From contig NC_092669.1 of assembly GCF_032118995.1 (NCBI RefSeq), positions 806,001-870,000 on the forward strand: a stretch of DNA of 64,000 nt. The letters run 5' to 3'. Below the pieces are notes generated by a model. That model searched no databases. It was given only the letters and a program-made list of their open reading frames with translations, and had not been told where the DNA came from. The DNA comes from Asterias amurensis. Taxonomy: Eukaryota > Echinodermata > Asteroidea > Forcipulatida > Asteriidae. A program made the translations under genes and the position numbers. Shown piece by piece: positions 1 to 13,611 of this stretch. Every line of letters starts with the position of its first letter. The stretch's first letter is position 1.

Positions 1-3000
1 TGCAATCCCGATACAGATTCCTCCTAATAACCAGATGTACTCAAAAAAAGTCCCATACAGGGCGTCATAGCAACCCTATAAAGAAGAAACAAACAATAGG
101 TTAACAATTGACCCAATTTAGCTGAACAAAGAGAACGCGTTCTGTTGGTTGAATTGCTCCATGCAGAATACGCACACGCTCATTCAACCAATAGAATGCG
201 TTCTCTTGGCATCGTTATCGTTATCGTTCTCGTTATCGCTGCAGTGGGACTGGGCCTTAACTCTCATCCCCACTCACTGGAATGAAGATGTATGTAATTT
301 AATTTACCTGAAGAAGTTTTAGCTTCATTCATCTTTAAGTTTTTTGAGACAAAAGTGAAAATCATAGAACAATGTTTTCAGAAGAGTCACATTTAAGTCT
401 GTTGTACATACTAAAATATTTGTTGGGTATTACTTATTTCTCAAAACGTACAACACCTTAGAAAGAAAATTTCAAGGGTAGCTTTCTACTATCATTTTAG
501 GTAAACCATATAAGTAAAATGAAAAACTGTAGATGCTTGTCTTTTGTGTCATACAAAAAGTACCCAAACCCTTTAAAGGAAGCAGTTTCAGAACACTAAG
601 CTCTAGTTTGGTTTCCTTCTTGTTCTTACCTGTTGGAATCTGTATTCAGATGGATCAGAACCTTGGCATTTTTGCCGGTCCTTAATAGTGTACTCTCCAT
701 CATCTGCGAGGTCTCGTACGCAGCAAGAATCTGGGACTGTGTTGTTATAGCCTCGGTTCTCAGCATTTTTCACTTCGTTGTACCATTGACTATGTTGCCA
801 GTCAAGATGGTTAGAGTTTCCGCAACACATTAACTACAAGTAGAAAACAAAGCATCAACTACAAGTACATGTAGAAAACATAGCATCAACTACAAGAAGA
901 AAATAAGTTTTAGTTTAGTTTATTACAGCAAAAAAAGTTGTCTACAAGTTTCCAGTTCTTTGTTTCTATTTCAATTTAGTTTCAATTAAATTCACTTTCA
1001 CAATAATCATACTTAAAGCTTAAAGGATGTTAAAATAAGGAAAGCAAGTTTGGTTTTTATTCCATAGTAGATTTTAATGGGCTTCTTGTGACATCAAAGA
1101 ATAGCGCCCTCATTGTTAAGTATTAACACACACACCCCAAAACTGACCAATCATAAGCTGTAACTGTTTAACCCAATACCTGAGGAAGATTTAACACCTT
1201 CTATCAAACCTCTTACCTGAGCTTGCATACCATCCACTGCTTTGACAAAACCATTTCGAGTAGTGCTATAGTCTTGTATAAGTGAGCTATACATTTGCCC
1301 CTTCACAAAATCTTTCACCTTAGAAAAGAAAAGAAAAATAATGGCAATTTATAGAGCGCCCTATAATGAAACATGCTCCGGTGCGCTTTACAATTGAAAA
1401 AAAAAACACATTAAAATCCATACAGTTATTAAATAAAACCTAAGAGAAAACACAGGTTCAAATTGTTTCTGAATAAAAATCATGGTTATACTTTTTTTTT
1501 CAAGTCCATTTTATGAACAACAATTTGAAAACCATTGATGTAGCACTTTTCTCAATGTTATTTATAATCACTTACCAATCGCTGCGTCAATGGGGAATAA
1601 AAAGTTATTGAGTTTGTCGAATTCCAGATCTTCAGAGAGTTACTTAATATTTATCTGTTGTATGTTTGTTGTCTTTGTAACAGAAAATGTACCCATGATT
1701 AAAGGCTGTGCACCTCTTTATTATCTGACACTAGGGGGCAGCAGACAGTCACACCAAGAAAACCACTAAGTTTGCCAATCTTACAGTTGAATAATTTTTG
1801 TTCTGAATTCTCTTTGCACAATGTGAATGCAAAGTAAACAAAAGGGTCGCAGCAGGGACTGGAGTTCCTGCAGGCACAATCTTAACGCACCGCCACAGAA
1901 GGAAACATTCAATCATACATAGGGGTACACCATTATCAATTTGGAATGTTCGTGACCCAGTCCTAATATCATAAAGCATGTATACATACACAAAAATTGC
2001 TTAGCATGAAAAACGCTTTGGCTAATCAAAAATACAAAACCAGCTTTTCTCCAGACAACAGAAAAATGACACAGATAATAAATAATGCATATAAATAAAG
2101 TGTGCCAGGCAAAGATAGAATTATAGTTCACCACATCAAGGCTATGAAACAGAATCAACCCCAGAATTCAAAAGGTTTTTCTTTGTTTTTGCAAGGCTGA
2201 TAAAAGCTAATTTTAGACGGGAAAAATATTGGAGACAAGAGAGCATGAAAATAGACCGGATACTTAACGATGTTTCTATGGCAGCACATTAAATTTTTTC
2301 CCATAAACTCAAGGGCAGGATCATTAAGTTTCAGTGTTGAATCCTTGAGGACTATTATCATAAAATCGGTAAAATATATGGAGAGAGAAAAAAATAAATA
2401 TAAAAAAGTGTATTGAAGGGGAGATTTCTGATGCACAGTACAGTAAAACAAACAGGAATTCTTTTGGATTGAACACTATTGGTAATTGTCAGTGACCAGT
2501 CTTCTCCCTTGGTGTATCTCAACGTATGCATAAAATAACACACCTGTGAAAGTTTCAGCTCAATTTGTCGTCAAAGTTTTTACACGAAGTTGTGTGCTTT
2601 CAGTGCTTGATTTCGAGACCTCAAAATCTAATTCTGAAGTCTCGAAATCAAGTTCGTGGAAAATTACTTCTTTCTGGAAATCTATGTTACTTCAGAGGGA
2701 GCCGTTTCTCACAATGTTTTATACCATCAACCTCTCCCCATTACTAGTTACCAAGTAAGGTTTTTATGCTAATAATTATTTTGAGAAATTACAAATAGTG
2801 TCCATTCCACTGCCTTTAAAGGAAAAGGTCTTATAGTTCAAGACAAAGCTCCACATACCTTGCAGGAAAAAATACTGAGCGCTTTGAGAGGCCCCCCCCC
2901 CCCCTTTAGGGGTGTGAAATTATATAAAAACCGAATATTATTATTATTTTATTATAATTTTATTTTTTATTTTTTATACATACTTACCTCTTGGGTATAA

Positions 3001-5221
3001 GAGAAGGTTAAAGCTATGCAGACTATTTCAGCCAGGATCAGGAACAAAACGCAGACAAAATACTGTCATAAAGAAAAGGAAGTTATCAGTAATTATAATT
3101 TTAGTATTTCCCTCCCCACCTCCTTCGGTGCGAAGCCACATCCTACGGAGGTGAACAGTTCAAATAAACAATGCTTTAAAATGTTATGAATACTTGAAAT
3201 ACTAGGCCTAAAAATACAGAAAACAGACATGTGTAAGAGTGCTTAACTCTAAAGGGTTTTCCCTTCTTGAAATGGAAAGGGTCTTTGATTACAAAATAAG
3301 AAAATCTATGGGAACATTTCGAAATAGATAAACAGAAAACAGACACATAAATAATAAAATTTACAAAAAATGTTTTTCCTAACATGTGATATGAAAATAG
3401 CATTCTATTAAAAAATAATAAAATCTGTGGGAATATTTATAACAGGCATGATCTTTGGTCATTGGATAAAAGAACATGTTCAGGAGATGAAGGCTTTGTT
3501 AAACATAAAATCTGATTTTTGCCAAAGACAAAACAAAAACCCTGACCTGAGCTAACACTGTCAGTTTTTCACATTTCTTCAGACAGGAACAAACTGTTTG
3601 AGATATAATATCCCTTTGTTATTTCAGACTTCCTTTGTTTTGATGCCAAGTAAACAATTTCTGTATTCTGCAAACACTTTCAAAGCAAACGTTTTTGAAG
3701 TAAATTCCTGATTTCAGATCAGTACTTCAAATTAAATTTCAAATACTTCCCAACTGGAAGTTAAATTCTGGAATACGCAGCAAAACCATCACGATGTTGC
3801 GCTGGTTTTTGTTTTTCTAAGCCCACCAAAAAAAGGAAGTATTATTGAGTAATTTGGTTCATGAAGAAAAGGTCTTGGTTTTTCTAAATATAAAGTAGGC
3901 CTACAAACAATGGGTTAAATTTATTTATAAACAAGGAAACACAAGTGAAACAAGTCATAGAATAGTAACAAACTAGTTTCAATATTACAAAATCACAAAT
4001 AATATACAAAATAATACAAACAAAATCATACTGATAAAAAATTCAGCATTATAAATGTTTTTCAATTCTAAGACTGTGATGACAAATGGAAGAAATGTTA
4101 GGCAGACAAGATTGATAAAATAAACTGATGCAAAATACAAAGGATGAAGACAATCTTACCATATAGTATATCAAATCAAGATACAGTAAATTATGCAAAA
4201 TACATGTAAATATATGCAAAATCATCATAAATATGCAGTACAAAAGAATGGAAATATTGAGGTATGCAAAACAATGTAAATTTATGCAAAGTTAACACAC
4301 ACATTATGCAATGATATGAACATTTGAATTTATAAGTTATGCAAAATACATGTAAATAATTATAAGCAAAATCAACATAAATTATATGCACAATAATGTA
4401 AAACAAAGTTATTGAGTTACGTAAAATCAGGACAAGATGCAAGTTTGAGAAAATCATGAGAAAATACATTTCTGAAGAGAAGGGAGAGGTTTGAGGGGCG
4501 GGGCTTGAGGGTGAGGTTTGAGGGATAAGGGGGGTCGTAAAGGGTAGCGGGGTTACAAATGTCATACTTACAGTCCACAGCATACATTTTGACTCATGAC
4601 AAGCCCCGAAGCATCCTATAAACCCAAGTATCGTGACGAAGAATCCGATACCAATCATAGCAAAGCCCAAGTTGCGTAAGATGGGAAAGTCAAACAATCT
4701 AAGAAAGTCCAATGTGTTCCGGTCGATGCTGACCCAAATTCCAAGTCCTAGTACTGCGATGCCGCTCAGCTGCGGAGAAAAAACAACAAGAACATTAATC
4801 AAAACAACGGGAATATAAAAGTACAACAGAGGTTAACTTGGATCAATACTAGCTCTCCCATCAGTGCAAATGGGTTACGGAAAAATGTAGCGCTTTTGCA
4901 TCCCCTATCCAACAAGACGACGAAAGGAATACAGAAAAAAAATCCTTCTGCATCCTCTATCCAATTTGATCGTGTGTAAAAACAAATTTATATTTAAGCA
5001 AACTTGACGCACAGATTTACGCAAAACGCGGTGTAAGAACAGTTTTACATTTTAGCTTAAAACAGCGCAATTCCTTTTTTAATAAAAAACAAATTACACA
5101 CAAAATTATCAAACATTCAACATCAGCAAATTATAATTTTTAATAATATACTCACCCAAAAAACAAAGTTGACTATGAAAAGTACTATCTTTGAACATGT
5201 ACCACATGTTGTAGTTGCCAT
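1..5221 (-). CDS. Tetraspanin, 3' end missing
   Basis: Four-pass membrane organiser of the tetraspanin family; partner proteins cannot be read from sequence. Coding exons (minus): 5156-5221, 4572-4769, 2988-3062, 1217-1318, 630-833 and 1-75, all joined in phase 0 with GT-AG introns, giving 240 residues before the window edge. The ATG at 5219-5221 opens a short N-terminus with cysteines (C6, C9) followed by TM1, which is split between exons 1 and 2 (ending NFVFW, resuming LSGIAVLGLGIW). TM2 and the cytoplasmic GCFGACHESKC loop follow in exon 2, and exon 3 is TM3. The large extracellular loop has the family signature: CCG at 150-152, PDSCC ending at 185, C203 and the GC at 216-217, six cysteines in all, with an NNT glycosylation sequon. 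Exon 6 enters TM4. The C-terminal tail is outside the window. The exact family member (CD9/CD151-like or other) is not resolved. Confidence 0.93.
130..206. repeat. Inverted repeat, 25-base arms
   Basis: AGAGAACGCGTTCTGTTGG at 130 pairs with the complement at 182-206 (two mismatches). It is followed by ATCGTT hexamer repeats to about 240. Probably a small foldback element in a tetraspanin intron. Confidence 0.65.
2466..2819 (-). mobile_element. TTAA family A miniature element
   Basis: Copy of the family whose termini are TTAAAGGCAGTGGACAC and the reverse complement. The left end is decayed and the right end reads CACTGCCTTTAA. It lies in an intron of the first tetraspanin. Strand is given relative to copies that start GGTAATTACTCAAAA. 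Confidence 0.85.
4185..4415 (-). repeat. AT-rich degenerate repeat
   Basis: ATGCAAAATACATGTAAAT occurs at about 4194 and 4335, with related ATGCAAAA motifs between. Tetraspanin intron. Confidence 0.6.
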
Positions 5222-5322
5222 GGTGAAGTTGTGACCCTGTTACTGTTGCTATGGAAATAGTTACTAAGGGAGGAACGAGTCTTCCCCAAGGTGTGATATT
5301 GCACTCTTGTCGCTTCAAGTCT
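5222..5322 (-). other. 5'UTR part of tetraspanin coding exon 1
   Basis: A polypyrimidine stretch ending in CTACAG lies just upstream of 5322 on the minus strand. This makes 5156-5322 a spliced exon with about 100 bases of untranslated leader before the ATG, and implies that at least one further non-coding exon lies upstream. Confidence 0.6.
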
Positions 5323-5715
5323 CTGTAGAAAAAAAGAACAGAAAGAAACAAACATTATGGTTAAACCTTGCTTGTAAGATGGAAAAACTTCAAAAACATA
5401 AACCTGCTAGATTTATAATAAAGTTTTCTTTGGAGCAAAAAGACCAGTGGAGAGCCGTTGTCAGAAATGTCCGCAGTTGCTTGATTTGATGATGATGATT
5501 GTAACAGTTATTTCTTCAACATTTGACATGCTATATGTTCCCAGGCCTCGATTACTTTTGCTGGGGTGCCCTTTGCAAAGTTCCAATAGAAATTAAATTT
5601 GTCCTCACTGAAGTGCCCTTTACCAGAGGAAAAGAGCTGTATCTCTTCAAGAGCAAACTTCAAGTCCTAGGTATGTACCCCATCTTCTTGGAAGAAGATG
5701 CCTTTAGCAAAATTT

Positions 5716-5892
5716 CATAAACCTGCTTAAAGCAAAACATATTGCTTGACAAGTTTCTGCTAAGCAGAAATGAATGGGTGATCAGTCACAAATTGTACAT
5801 GCGAGATGGTAGTTTGGCTGGTAACCACAATTTTGTTGCGCTTAGCTATACATGTACTTCCTCTGCTCAAGCAGCTCTATGAACCTGGGTCT
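5716..5892. mobile_element. GGGCCC-type foldback element, decayed
   Basis: TTTCATAAACCTGCTTAA at the left pairs with CAAGCAGCTCTATGAA at the right; interior GTTTGGCTGGTAACC. Confidence 0.65.
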
Positions 5893-6313
5893 GATGAACG
5901 TTTACCATCCATAAAAAGAGACATGTGTTACATAGTGACTGGTGATAACCAGTGTACAATACAGGACAGGTGCGCCCAGGGATAGAGGAACACAGCCTAA
6001 GTGTTTTAATTTGTCAAACCCTCACACCTCGACAACAACTAGCCCCCGGAAATTTCTCATTTCAACTAAACTGCATCACTCTTGAGACAAACAAGGTTCT
6101 GCGAGAGAGTTCACAAGAACTTTGAACTTTTTCTTTTATTTGCAGCGGAGTTTAGAAGCCTGCTAGAGGGAAAGGTTTCTCAAGTTCAAATACAGACTGA
6201 ATGTACAAGCAACAAACAACACAGGAAATGTTTATTGTTCTTGTAAAGTGAAAGAATCAAATATTTGTCAGAAGAGAGTCAATAGTGCAAAAATAGAGCT
6301 GGAATACCTCGGC

Positions 6314-6663
6314 TTAAAGGGAAGGTACACGTTTGGTAATTACTCAAAACAAATATTAACTTAAAAACCGACTTGGTAACGAGCATTGGAGAGCTGTTGA
6401 TAGTATCAAACATTGTGAGAAACGGCTCCCTCTGAAGTAGCATAGATTTTGAAATAGAGGTCATTTCTCACGAGCCTTTTATTCCTATCTGAAAGCACAC
6501 AAATTCGTCCAACAAGGGTGTTTTTTCTTTCATCATTTTCTCCCAGCTTCGATGACCAATTGAGCTCAAACTTTCACAGGTTTGTTATTTTACGCATATG
6601 TTGAGATACACCAAGTGAGAGGGCTGGTCTTAGACAATTACCAAAAGTATACCCTCCCTTTAA
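6314..6663 (+). mobile_element. TTAA family A variant
   Basis: Same internal sequence as the family A copies but with changed termini (TTAAAGGGAAGGTACACG and ACCCTCCCTTTAA). TTAA is present at both ends. Confidence 0.8.
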
Positions 6664-7615
6664 TTTCACAAAACACTAAGATTCATCTTAAGATGAGTTT
6701 GTCAGTATCGCCATAGTGATTTGTATTGTGACATCACACTTCCCTTAGGGATGAGGATTGATACACAATTAAGATCAATCTCAGCTCTTTAAGAAATCCA
6801 ACCCAGCTGTGTGATCCCAACAACACATTTACGGATGTTCTACTATTAGGGTACCACGAACATTTGGGAATTACTCCAAAAATTAGTGCGCTTAAAAACC
6901 TAAGTTTTTGTTGGAAGCACTGAAGCTTTATAACATTTTCAGAAACAATTGCCGTGAAAGGAATGTGATTTTAGAGAGAAGGATTCAAAAACCATTCCAA
7001 TCTGAGAAATATTTCCTGTTTCTCAGATTGTGTATCCCAATTATGGATTTTTCTTCCTGCATGGACAAAACCTCTCCAGATTTTCAGCAATATCTCAAAA
7101 ACGCTACCACATTTTGAAATGAGATTTTCATATCAATCTAAAGTCTTATTGAAACAATCATAAGATTCAAAAAACCAAAGGTATACTTTGCATTTTATTA
7201 GCCATGTCAATGTTAATGGCTGTGGCTGATATTGGTATAGCCAGCCTATGCTTCAACAAATGTAACCATGGTGATCAAGCCACAGCCGCAGTCACATCCA
7301 CTAATTTGAAAACAACCTCAGTCTGCTGCCCCTTTAAAGTATTGCAGACTTGTTCTCAGACAGTCCTGCCAGGGACCCCATGCAGTGTTAAGTACCCTTG
7401 AGAATGCATTTTCAAGAGTCATCGAGAACAAGGTTGACGGTAATGGCTGGTTCCCTACACAGCTGGAACTCATATGGAGTGTTATATTGCATGAAATTGG
7501 AGTCCATTTGTATCATTTCAGTTTCGATAAAAAAAGGGAAAAAATTGATTTCACAGCCTTAGGGGAAGGTTAAATTGTTATCTTGGGCGAGGAAGGTTAC
7601 TGTGCGACAAGATGT

Positions 7616-7986
7616 TTAAAGGCAGTGGACACTATTGGTAATTGTCAAAGATTGTACCTCAACATATGCATAAAATAACTAACCTGTGAAAATTTGAGCT
7701 CAATCGGTTATCAAACTTGCGAGATAATAATGAAAGAAAAAACGCCCTTGTCACACGAAGTTGTGTGCGTTTAGATGGTTGATTTCGAGGCCTCAAGTTC
7801 TAAATCTGACGTCTCGAAATCAAATTCGTGGAAAAATAACTTCTTTCTCGAAAACTATGGCACTTCAGAGGGAGCTGTTTCTCACAATGTTTTATACAAT
7901 CAACCTCTCCCCATTACTCGTCACCAAGTAAGGTTTTATGCTAACAATTATTTTGAGTAATTACCAATAGTGTCCACTGCCTTTAA
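7616..7986 (-). mobile_element. TTAA family A miniature element
   Basis: Complete copy with both TTAA ends and both terminal inverted repeats (AGGCAGTGGACACTATTGG and its complement). Confidence 0.9.
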
Positions 7987-8057
7987 ACCAATCCAACCAC
8001 AAATGCACAAGGGATAGTTTGATAACAGATGTGGATCTAAGATTTGTGGTCAAATCC

Positions 8058-8439
8058 TTGAAGGCAGTGGACACTATTGGTAATTACTCAAAATAATTGT
8101 TAGCATAAAAACTTACTTGGTAACAAGTAATGGGGAGCTGCTGATAGTATATATTGTGAGAAATGGCTGATTCTGAAGTAACATAGTTTTTGAGACAGAG
8201 GTAATTTCTCACTCAAATAATAAATGGCTTCAAATTTCAGGCCTGAAGCCTATTGTTAGGCATCTGAATGCACACAAAGTTGTGTAACAACGGTGTTTTT
8301 TCTTTCATTATTCTCTTTCAACTTCAATGACCAATTGAGTCCAAATTTTCACAGATTTGTTATTTTATGCATATGTTGAGACACACCAAGTGAGAAGACT
8401 GGTCTTTGACAATAAACCAATAGTGTTCAGTGTCTTTAA
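8058..8439 (+). mobile_element. TTAA family A miniature element
   Basis: Copy in the opposite orientation to its neighbour at 7616-7986, only about 70 bases away. The left target reads TTGA and the right TTAA, so it is an older, mutated copy. Confidence 0.85.
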
Positions 8440-8905
8440 TCTACTGTTTTTAAATCCACTGAGGATTGTTGGTATGTTAAATACCTTGTAGTTTACAACC
8501 ACAAATGTCAGAGGTCACAAAAGAGATGCAGAATTTCTGGTCTCAAAGGACGACTTAAATTTATTGCCCGTTTCATTCTAGCAGTGACTCTTAAAACCAA
8601 TTCCAGTCGCTGGCAAATGGCCAGAATCCATCTTTGGGAATAATTCTCAAAAATGTTGAGGGGTAATTTAATAAAGCCTGTTAGCATATGTTTTTCTGCT
8701 TGAAGAACAGCGCTAAGCAGGTTTCTATTTCATACCAGGTTCCAATTTCATAGAGCCTCAGAGCTGAAGAAGTACTTCATCACAAAAAAAAAGTATACTT
8801 ACCAGAATAAGGAAACCAGCCAAAAAACAATGTCAAATGCACCGTCTACTCTTTGACAGGCATCCTATGAAAGTGAGCCAAGGGACAACATTTAAGCTTA
8901 ATTGC

Positions 8906-8990
8906 TCAATTGGTAGAGTGACAGCTTGTTAATCTGGAGGTTCGGTTCAAGTCCCACTCTAGTTAATTTTTGTTTGCTCAACACAAAGTT
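8906..8990 (+). mobile_element. tRNA-Asn-like SINE head
   Basis: TTGCTCAATTGGTAGAGTG, a GTT-containing loop and GGTTCAAGTCCCACTC resemble the head at 55021. Acceptor pairing is poor and the body is short. Confidence 0.65.
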
Positions 8991-11350
8991 ATGAAAATAT
9001 AGCATTCCAAATTTAGGGATCTGCTTTGGAAGAGTTCATTGACCCCAGGGACCTCATGAAATAAGTAGTTGCATTCTGGAGGATTTTTTCTTTTTAAAAC
9101 CTCTTAAATAAGGAACATCCTGGTCATTGAAGCCAATTAATTAACAGGAATTGTGTTAGGTGTGGCAAGATGGATGAAGGGTGGATGATGATCAGCAGAC
9201 TCACCCCCGAGGGAGCAACCTGGGTGGGTTTACAAAGCTGTGAGTAGTGTTTCTGAGGTAAGACAAGATTATTTGGGATCACTGGTTGAGTTATGACTGT
9301 TAATCTGAGTAATAATCTTGATATAATATTTGGAAGGGGTAAGGGGTTGGGTATTTGTTCTCCCAAGGATTTGTCAAAGCTTTGGGGCATTAAATACTAA
9401 CAAATTTAAAAATTGTAAAAAAGGGGGAGGGGACTATATGTATTGGCCCAATAACCTAGCTTCTAAACCTGGAAAACCCTGATGATTTTGATGTTTCTAC
9501 CGAGTAGGAAATGAAACAACAATGGCAATAACTGAATAAACTAAATCGGTAAAAAGGGAGCAGTGCTGGTAGACCTGATGGCAGCAAACAAGAAGGCTGT
9601 GAGATGTGCCTAATCCTAGCCAAACATTTCAAGAGTAGCTAGATGATGGACTGGTAAGAAGAAGAAGTTGAACGGCTTCAAAGTTCTCAATAAAACACAA
9701 GACAACATACTGAAACTTTCACTTATCATTTCTGTGTGACACCTTGTGTTACTCATACATTTATTACAGCATGAACAAGCTATCAGATCGCTGACAAGAA
9801 AACAGAAAGGTCTTTAAAATAAAATAAATATCGTGAAGAATTACCCTTTCTGATGATTTACTGTCCGACCAACGTCAAGGATTTCCGCTTTGCCCAAACA
9901 CCAGAACCAGCCAGTAATCAACAACTGGTTGTTAGTGTTACTAAAAGGACAGTTTACCCCCAAGTGGTTTGACCTCTAAAGCACTGGGGTCATGTGCAGA
10001 GGAGCACTGCCTGGGCCAAATGAAGAGGGTGTGTAAACATACAACCTGTTAAAACACTTACTAAGACCAGTCACCAGCATGTGACAACTGGTACTACTAA
10101 ACCCCTCCCACCTGCACCCCCCCCCCCCCCCCTCTTTCAAAGAAAAAAAAAATAATGACAAATCCAGACCTGGACTATCATTTCGGAGAGGGCATAGAGC
10201 AAGAACTTTTTTATGGAGAGGGCAAGGCATTTTTCAGTTTGAAAAGGGCGCTTCCATTTCGAAAATCTTAAAGTCTGTTTGATAATTTTGATGAGGGAAC
10301 CAGGATCAAGACCAGGGCAACCAAGGAGTAATTCCAGACATGTTGGGTAACCTTTCTCTCAAATGAAACTTACGATCCCAGCTAAAAATCAAATTTTTTC
10401 CTAAATAAAGGTTTGCAACGACATTTGCACCCCTTTTTTGGTATAACAACCACAAATTTCACTGAGGTCCATACTTTTTCAGCTCGTTCAAAATACTTTC
10501 CTCCATGTTCAAAGTAAACCAAAGTTACATTGCTGGCTTTCACCTTGAAGTCAAGAAGTTTCTTTCTTAAAGAAATCCATCAAAGTTTGGCTTGAGGTTG
10601 CAGGTCAAGTGGCTTACAGCAGATCATAATAAATTTTGCCCTAAATGTTTTCCCAGATAGTTTGAAGTGAAGGGGAAACAATTCTAAGAATCTCAATCTC
10701 ATGAGGCTTTTCAAAAAAAAAAAAAACACACAAACATAACATTTTAAAACTACAACTAAAGGTAAAATCTATTTTTTGTGAAAATCTTTTGAAGGGGTAC
10801 CAAGGCAAAGACCAGCAGCAATAGAGGCCATGGCTGATGTAACCCCAGGCCTGATGGTAAAATAAGGGTACAAAAAATCAATTCCATTTTTATAAATCTG
10901 TTCTACTTTTAGAAATATTTAAAAATGTTTTTTTTATCACTAGACCTTGAGCAGGTCTATTCTTAGATCATAGGTGATTATTTATAAGTATACAAATCAA
11001 TTAAATACTTGCTGGAAATACTTTCGCGATTTGCCAGGAATAAGTTTCTAATTTCCATGAGAGAGTGCACTGACCATTTGATGGGTCGACAAACTTTTTT
11101 CTTTTACCCATGACAAAAGTTCACATACTGAGTCCAAAATGACAACATTAAATGAGACGGCAGAACTTTATCTGAATTACAACTCGGCTTTCGGAGAATG
11201 TCAACGGGTGTTTTGGGCATTAGGAACGGCACTGGTAGAAAGAGGGAGAGAGTGAGAGGAATTCAATTGGATCAAAAGCTTTGGAGAATGAAGGAGTCAA
11301 GAGTACAAACATGTGACGTCATATCACCGTGGCAATGTGTGGCGACTAAG

Positions 11351-11570
11351 TATTTCATAGAGCTGCTTCGCACAAAAATTTGCTTAGCATGAAATTTCTT
11401 CCTTGATAATAACAGGATTATCAACCAAATATCTATTTGTTGCATATTGCTTGTTACTGGTATTCAGCTGAAAATCACGTGGAAATTTGGTTGGTAACCC
11501 TTTTTTTATCAAGGCAAGAATTTAATGCTAAGCAAATTTGTTTGCTTAGCAGCTCTATGAAATTGGGCCC
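11351..11570. mobile_element. GGGCCC-ended foldback miniature element
   Basis: Same family as 38377-38620 (TTTCATAGAGCTGCTTCGCAC paired with GCTTAGCAGCTCTATGAAA). The left outer bases are missing. Confidence 0.8.
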
Positions 11571-12214
11571 ATGACTACATGGGTTTCCCTGGAATATTTA
11601 TCTTAGGTTTTCCCTGACATCTAAGACTTGACTTCCATTTTTTTTTTTCCCCTCTTCACAGGTTTCTCCAGGAAAAAATACTTGAAAATCTTGATACCTA
11701 GGTACCAATCTGAACACTATACAAGGAATTGGTTGTCATTTCTAATATAGGAAACGATTTGCAATACCAACAAACGATAACACGTAGAGTTAAAATAACT
11801 TGACAAATTGCTCTACAGCGAGTGTAATGTAATCATAAACATTTACATACGTACGTTGTACGTCACATACATATGTCTGCCGTGTCTATTTTTATACTTT
11901 CTTGTTGACGTAGTTTCCCCCGTAGTGGGCAAAGTGAAGATCACGGCGATTTATGTCTGATGTTTGGACGTGGCACACATACCAATTTACCATCTTAAAG
12001 GGATGGTACAAATTTCTGAAGAGAGGATTGTTTCCAATCTTCTTTGCTTGGATTGCCCTTTAAGTAACTCACATATTTTAAATGAGTGATTTTTTTTTAT
12101 TTCTTTGAAAATTTGTTTTGCGGCGAAAGATTGTACCAAAAAGAAAGAGTTTGATTTCTTGCCGTTTTTGTGAATGTTTCTTTTGAAATTTTTCCTGGAA
12201 GCTCATCCCCATGC

Positions 12215-12665
12215 CAATCCTACCAGCGACCATACCCACATAATGTGGATGACTCGCCACCTTAAACACTGCCTACCAGGACCCTACCAGCCTTTGGCCT
12301 CAGTAGCATCTGTCCAAATTCTCTGACTTCTCCCTATCCTTCCAAAAAACATCCAGTGCATTTCATTTCAGCAGCCTTCATAGAAACAACCTACTACCAG
12401 GACCATACCAGGCTACCCTACCAGGACCATACCAGGCTACCTACCCACATAACGTCCATGATTTGCCCCATAAACACTGCCTACCAGTACCAGATTTCGG
12501 TATCATTAGCCTGAGTCACAAACTCTCTCACTGCTCCCTACCCAACCCAAAAAAAACATTCATTAAATTTCATTTCAGCAACGCCCATTCTGTTGCCAGG
12601 ACCCTACTTATTTAGCCTACCTCCCCTCATACATGTACTAGCCATGACTCCTCCCCATAAAACTT
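12215..12665 (+). repeat. Long tandem repeat, about 2.3 copies
   Basis: A unit of roughly 230 bases (CCCACATAATG, ATAAACACTGCCTACCAG, then CATTTCATTTCAGCA) occurs twice with a partial third. Shorter ACCAGGACCATACCAGGCTA repeats lie between. Confidence 0.7.
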
Positions 12666-12984
12666 GATACATTGTACTTCAGATCCCTAATGACCATCGT
12701 ACTCATTAGTGATTCTAGAAATCACTGGGGCGTGACTAACCCAATCAAGTGCTAGTTATCAACATTGCGTGTCAATAAACATGTAGCAGTGCTGGTACAT
12801 ATCAAGGCTAGATATTATTAGTCATTTTGATTGATCATCTTGGGTAGAGTTCAGTGACTCTCTTATTGGACCACCTGGGTGGGGTTTTATAAGGAGTTAT
12901 TAAAATGTCCTCAACCTTTCTTGTATCCTTCTGCTTCCAAAGGTGTCATGAATTGCCTCCACAAATTGGCCGACCATGTTACTT

Positions 12985-13163
12985 CGCAAAATAAAAGGAA
13001 AACCATTCAATTTCCAGGCATATTTGTTTGGATCATTATATTCTACTTCAAAAATATCTATCTATAATCTAACCATATGCATTTCATAACAAACGGTTTC
13101 GAACACTTTTCATTGACCAACTCGCCCGATCCATGCCCTATCCATGGCAACGTGTCCCTTTAA
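12985..13163. mobile_element. Half copy of TTAA family B element
   Basis: Matches only the right arm of the element at 39003-39392 (AAAAGGAAAACCA to the CAACGTGTCCCTTTAA end). The left arm is absent. Confidence 0.75.
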
Positions 13164-13611
13164 TTGCGCTTTTACACCGTTTCAAACGCTGTACAGTAAA
13201 AATACATTATAATACAGAATCAAAACACGAGCAGAAACAGCAATTTGATAACAGTTAAAAAAAGAAGCAAATGGAGTAAAAATTGCATTACAAACACAAT
13301 TCCTCCATTCCAAGACTATGTATCAGTCTACCTTAAAAGTCAGAATGGATTTCCAGTCACACTATATTACTCAAGTAAACGTCTATGTTGGCACAGCAGA
13401 AGAATCTTCCCCCATGTAAATTTATCCCGTGGCGGCAATGTACTTAAATCAAAGTAAATTGCAGCAAATCATCAAGTGCTGACAGACTGGTAATGTATGA
13501 ATTACTGCAAAGTAGAACAGTTAGATACTGTTCTTGTTTCCTTCTGAGCAAGATGGCCTAATTACATGGCACATTACTGAAGTTAACTGACCTGGAACAA
13601 ATCAAAGAGTC

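Noticed and set aside
4191..4826. 211-residue open frame as a complete protein
   Set aside because: It is tetraspanin exon 2 (4572-4769) extended into both introns; splice sites and family alignment set the true limits.
8791..8870. Possible exon with CTTACC donor on the minus strand
   Set aside because: CCAGAATAAGGAAACCAGCC belongs to the GGGCCC-type dispersed element, so the splice-like sequence is coincidental.
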